A stretch of 7,853 nt of DNA, taken from the NCBI GenBank assembly GCA_016844625.1, contig JAERMN010000126.1, positions 1 through 7,853 on the forward strand, read 5' to 3'. Under the pieces are notes generated by a model. That model did no database searches, had not been told where the DNA came from, and saw nothing but the letters and a program-made list of their open reading frames with translations. The stretch comes from Deltaproteobacteria bacterium. GTDB lineage: Bacteria; Desulfobacterota; Binatia; UBA9968. Shown here one piece after another: positions 6,415 to 7,853 of this stretch; positions within the stretch are counted from its first letter, which is position 1, and each line of letters opens with the position of its first letter. Position numbers and translations under genes: made by a program.

Positions 6415-7200
6415 TTAACTCGGCCAAGTCCCGGAGTGGCTCAGAAAAATAAAACCGCCCCAGCAAAGCAAGCCCCATCCCAACGGGGCACTGAGATTGC
6501 GCCCCCAAGGCAAATTCTTCTCCATGGCCATGACCGATCCTAGCACCAGCATCCAACCGACATTGCCGACGCCCACGCCGAACATCAGGAGCATCAACGC
6601 CCAACAGCAGCCGACGCAAAAGATGCCGTGATGGAGACCCAGTAAAAGCGCATTGCGGCGGTCCTGGCGGCCGCGCCAATATTCAGTGACGAAGCTGAGC
6701 GGTGCGCGGCATTTGTCCAGGCAGCGGTATTTTAAGCGGGTGAACTGAAAGCCGCCGGCTAAGATCAGAGTAGCGGCGCCGATAATCCAGGCATTCGCTT
6801 CAAGCCAGCGAAGCTGTTCGACAAGTTCGTGCAACAGCCAATCGGCGAGATGAGCGGCAATGCCAAAGCCCAACCAAGCAGTCAGATAGCCGGCGATGAC
6901 CAGAGTCACTAGTTGACCGCGATCCGAGCGGCGCGCGGTCAGGCGGCGAAAAATCTCCAATAAAGGTATCGTCGTCGGTAGCATCATGGCGATGGTCATC
7001 AACGTCCAACCCGCGATGTAGAGGCTTGCGGGCAGAAGGATCTCCCCCGCGCCCGTAAACAGGTCGATTTCACCGAGTTGTCCATGATCGAGGAAACGGC
7101 CATAGGGAGACTGCTCCCAGACCCACAAGGTAAGCCAGGCGAGGGTGATCAATGAGCCCAGCAAAAACAGAAATGGCCTGCGGTTCGCTACGGCAGTCAC
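6415..7200 (-). CDS. DUF2182 family predicted metal-binding polytopic membrane protein
   Basis: A 261-residue integral membrane protein recognised by the DUF2182 signature. Hydrophobic segments lie at about 9-28, 52-82, 97-123, 136-155, 184-222 and 236-254. Conserved-looking polar and sulfur residues sit in or beside the membrane: WTLMTIAMMLPT (65-76) with Met68, Met72 and Met73; CLDKCRAPL (160-168) with Cys160 and Cys164; then LHHGIFCVGCCWALMLLMF (189-207) with His190, His191, Cys195, Cys198 and Cys199; and MEK (226-228). The Met/Cys/His density suggests binding of a soft metal such as copper, but this is inference. The start is a GTG at 7200; the frame upstream reaches a stop without an ATG, and the ribosome binding site is poor. 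The DUF1326 gene lies 140 nt upstream on the same strand, a known recurrent pairing, so the two probably act together in the envelope. The length is normal and the gene looks intact. Confidence 0.9.
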   Translation of the reverse strand: MTAVANRRPFLFLLGSLITLAWLTLWVWEQSPYGRFLDHGQLGEIDLFTGAGEILLPASLYIAGWTLMTIAMMLPTTIPLLEIFRRLTARRSDRGQLVTLVIAGYLTAWLGFGIAAHLADWLLHELVEQLRWLEANAWIIGAATLILAGGFQFTRLKYRCLDKCRAPLSFVTEYWRGRQDRRNALLLGLHHGIFCVGCCWALMLLMFGVGVGNVGWMLVLGSVMAMEKNLPWGRNLSAPLGWGLLCWGGFIFLSHSGTWPS

Positions 7201-7340
7201 GGCGATCTTTCGGCGACTAAATGCGGGAAAAAATTAAGTCGACCGACCACATGCGGTATGGACCTAATGATCGATCCTACTTTTTTTGCTTGCGAACGTT
7301 GTCGACCCGGACGCCTTTCACCCGCGCGCCCGGCCGTTTC

Positions 7341-7853
7341 TTAACCCTGAAAAACGAACTTGCCCTGAATTGCGTTATGGTCCTTTAGATCGATATTTTG
7401 CCCCAACGCAGGGTTATTCATCTTGAACTTCGTCGCCTTGGCTACATACGCGGGCGAACCGGGAATAGTCGAAAAAATCGAATCCCGCAGCGTCGTCACC
7501 TCGCCGCTAGGACCACGGAAAGGTTCCATCTCGCAATCGGCGATGGTGCCGATCCGTAAAGTCCCTTTACCTTCCTTGACGGTAAACGTGATGGGCGAGC
7601 GCTCCACGCTGACGACCTCACCGATCAATTTTACAAGGTCGGCCACGGGTCCGCCTTGTTTCCCGGTGTATACGCTGAGCAGCGCTTCTTCCTGTTGCTT
7701 GGTGGCCTTTTGATCGATATGGACCACGACGCGCCAGTTGCCCGCCAACACGTTTCCAGGGATGTGCACCGCGAATGCCAAGGTAAGACCGGAAACATCG
7801 ACGCCATCGATCTCCCCTTTGTCGTAATGGTGCGCCAAAGCGGAATCGCAAGT
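7341..7853 (-). CDS. DUF1326 family protein, 5' end outside the window
   Basis: 170 residues are visible, ending at a TAA at 7341-7343. The frame is still open at the window's last base, where it reads Thr-Cys-Asp-Ser-Ala-Leu-Ala-His-His. The apparent start at 7838 is only a TTG inside the gene and is not accepted. Family pattern seen: Cys-x6-HH-x2-G-x-IDGVDVSGL near the visible start, LAFAVHIPG, the QQEEALLSVYTGKQGGPVADL segment typical of DUF1326, and a middle FTVKEGKGTLRIG. Full DUF1326 proteins are near 200 residues, so about 35-45 N-terminal residues, including the usual Cys-rich CPC-type motif, are missing from this window. No membrane segment is visible in this part, so it is soluble or peripheral. 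It lies upstream of the DUF2182 gene with a 140-nt gap. Function is unknown; metal or redox work together with DUF2182 is a guess from the cysteines and the pairing. Confidence 0.87.
   Translation of the reverse strand, partial: TCDSALAHHYDKGEIDGVDVSGLTLAFAVHIPGNVLAGNWRVVVHIDQKATKQQEEALLSVYTGKQGGPVADLVKLIGEVVSVERSPITFTVKEGKGTLRIGTIADCEMEPFRGPSGEVTTLRDSIFSTIPGSPAYVAKATKFKMNNPALGQNIDLKDHNAIQGKFVFQG

Noticed and set aside
7276..7340. Basic-residue frame downstream of the DUF1326 stop on the minus strand, ending at a TAG
   Set aside because: About 21 codons rich in Lys and Arg can be read, but there is no start codon or ribosome binding site of its own, and it would need a frameshift across the DUF1326 stop. 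Chance is the simplest reading.
7836..7838. TTG as the start of the DUF1326 protein
   Set aside because: The frame continues upstream with family-like residues (Cys-Asp-Ser-Ala-Leu-Ala-His-His), and the protein would be shorter than its family, so the true start lies beyond the window.

Overview
The window carries seven recognisable genes, plus the tail of another at the left edge. It looks like a moderately GC-rich bacterial chromosome, probably from an uncultured soil or sediment lineage with proteobacterial-type gene architecture. NMT1/THI5-like solute-binding proteins next to a phthalate-dioxygenase-type Rieske oxygenase, a VOC protein and an OFA-type MFS carrier are common in such genomes. 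The GTTCAA-unit inverted repeat is also the kind of intergenic repeat seen in deltaproteobacteria-like metagenomic genomes, but this assignment is inference and I cannot name a taxon.

Left part, plus strand (1-4668): an open frame ends at 81 (26 residues visible, possibly the tail of another binding protein). A plausible sigma-70 promoter follows, then a Rieske non-haem iron ring-hydroxylating oxygenase alpha subunit (168-1445). Next come two tandem, equal-length, about 68 % identical periplasmic ABC substrate-binding proteins (1572-2552 and 2696-3673) with no permease or ATPase nearby. A large imperfect inverted repeat built of 9-nt GTTCAA-containing units (3679-3791) leads to a two-domain VOC metalloprotein (3814-4668) with a very strong ribosome binding site. 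Together these suggest capture and oxidative transformation of an aromatic or other small organic compound. The substrate cannot be read from the sequence.

Middle part, minus strand (6085-4784): a complete 12-helix MFS transporter of the oxalate/formate antiporter/monocarboxylate type converges on the VOC gene. It could move an organic acid related to the neighbouring catabolic genes. A 329-nt stretch without a gene (6086-6414) separates it from the next block.

Right part, minus strand (7853-6415): a DUF1326 protein, cut by the window edge, lies upstream of a DUF2182 polytopic membrane protein rich in Cys, Met and His. These two families are known neighbours and form the least understood unit here, plausibly a metal-handling pair. 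There are no tRNA, rRNA, CRISPR, transposase or integrase genes in the window.
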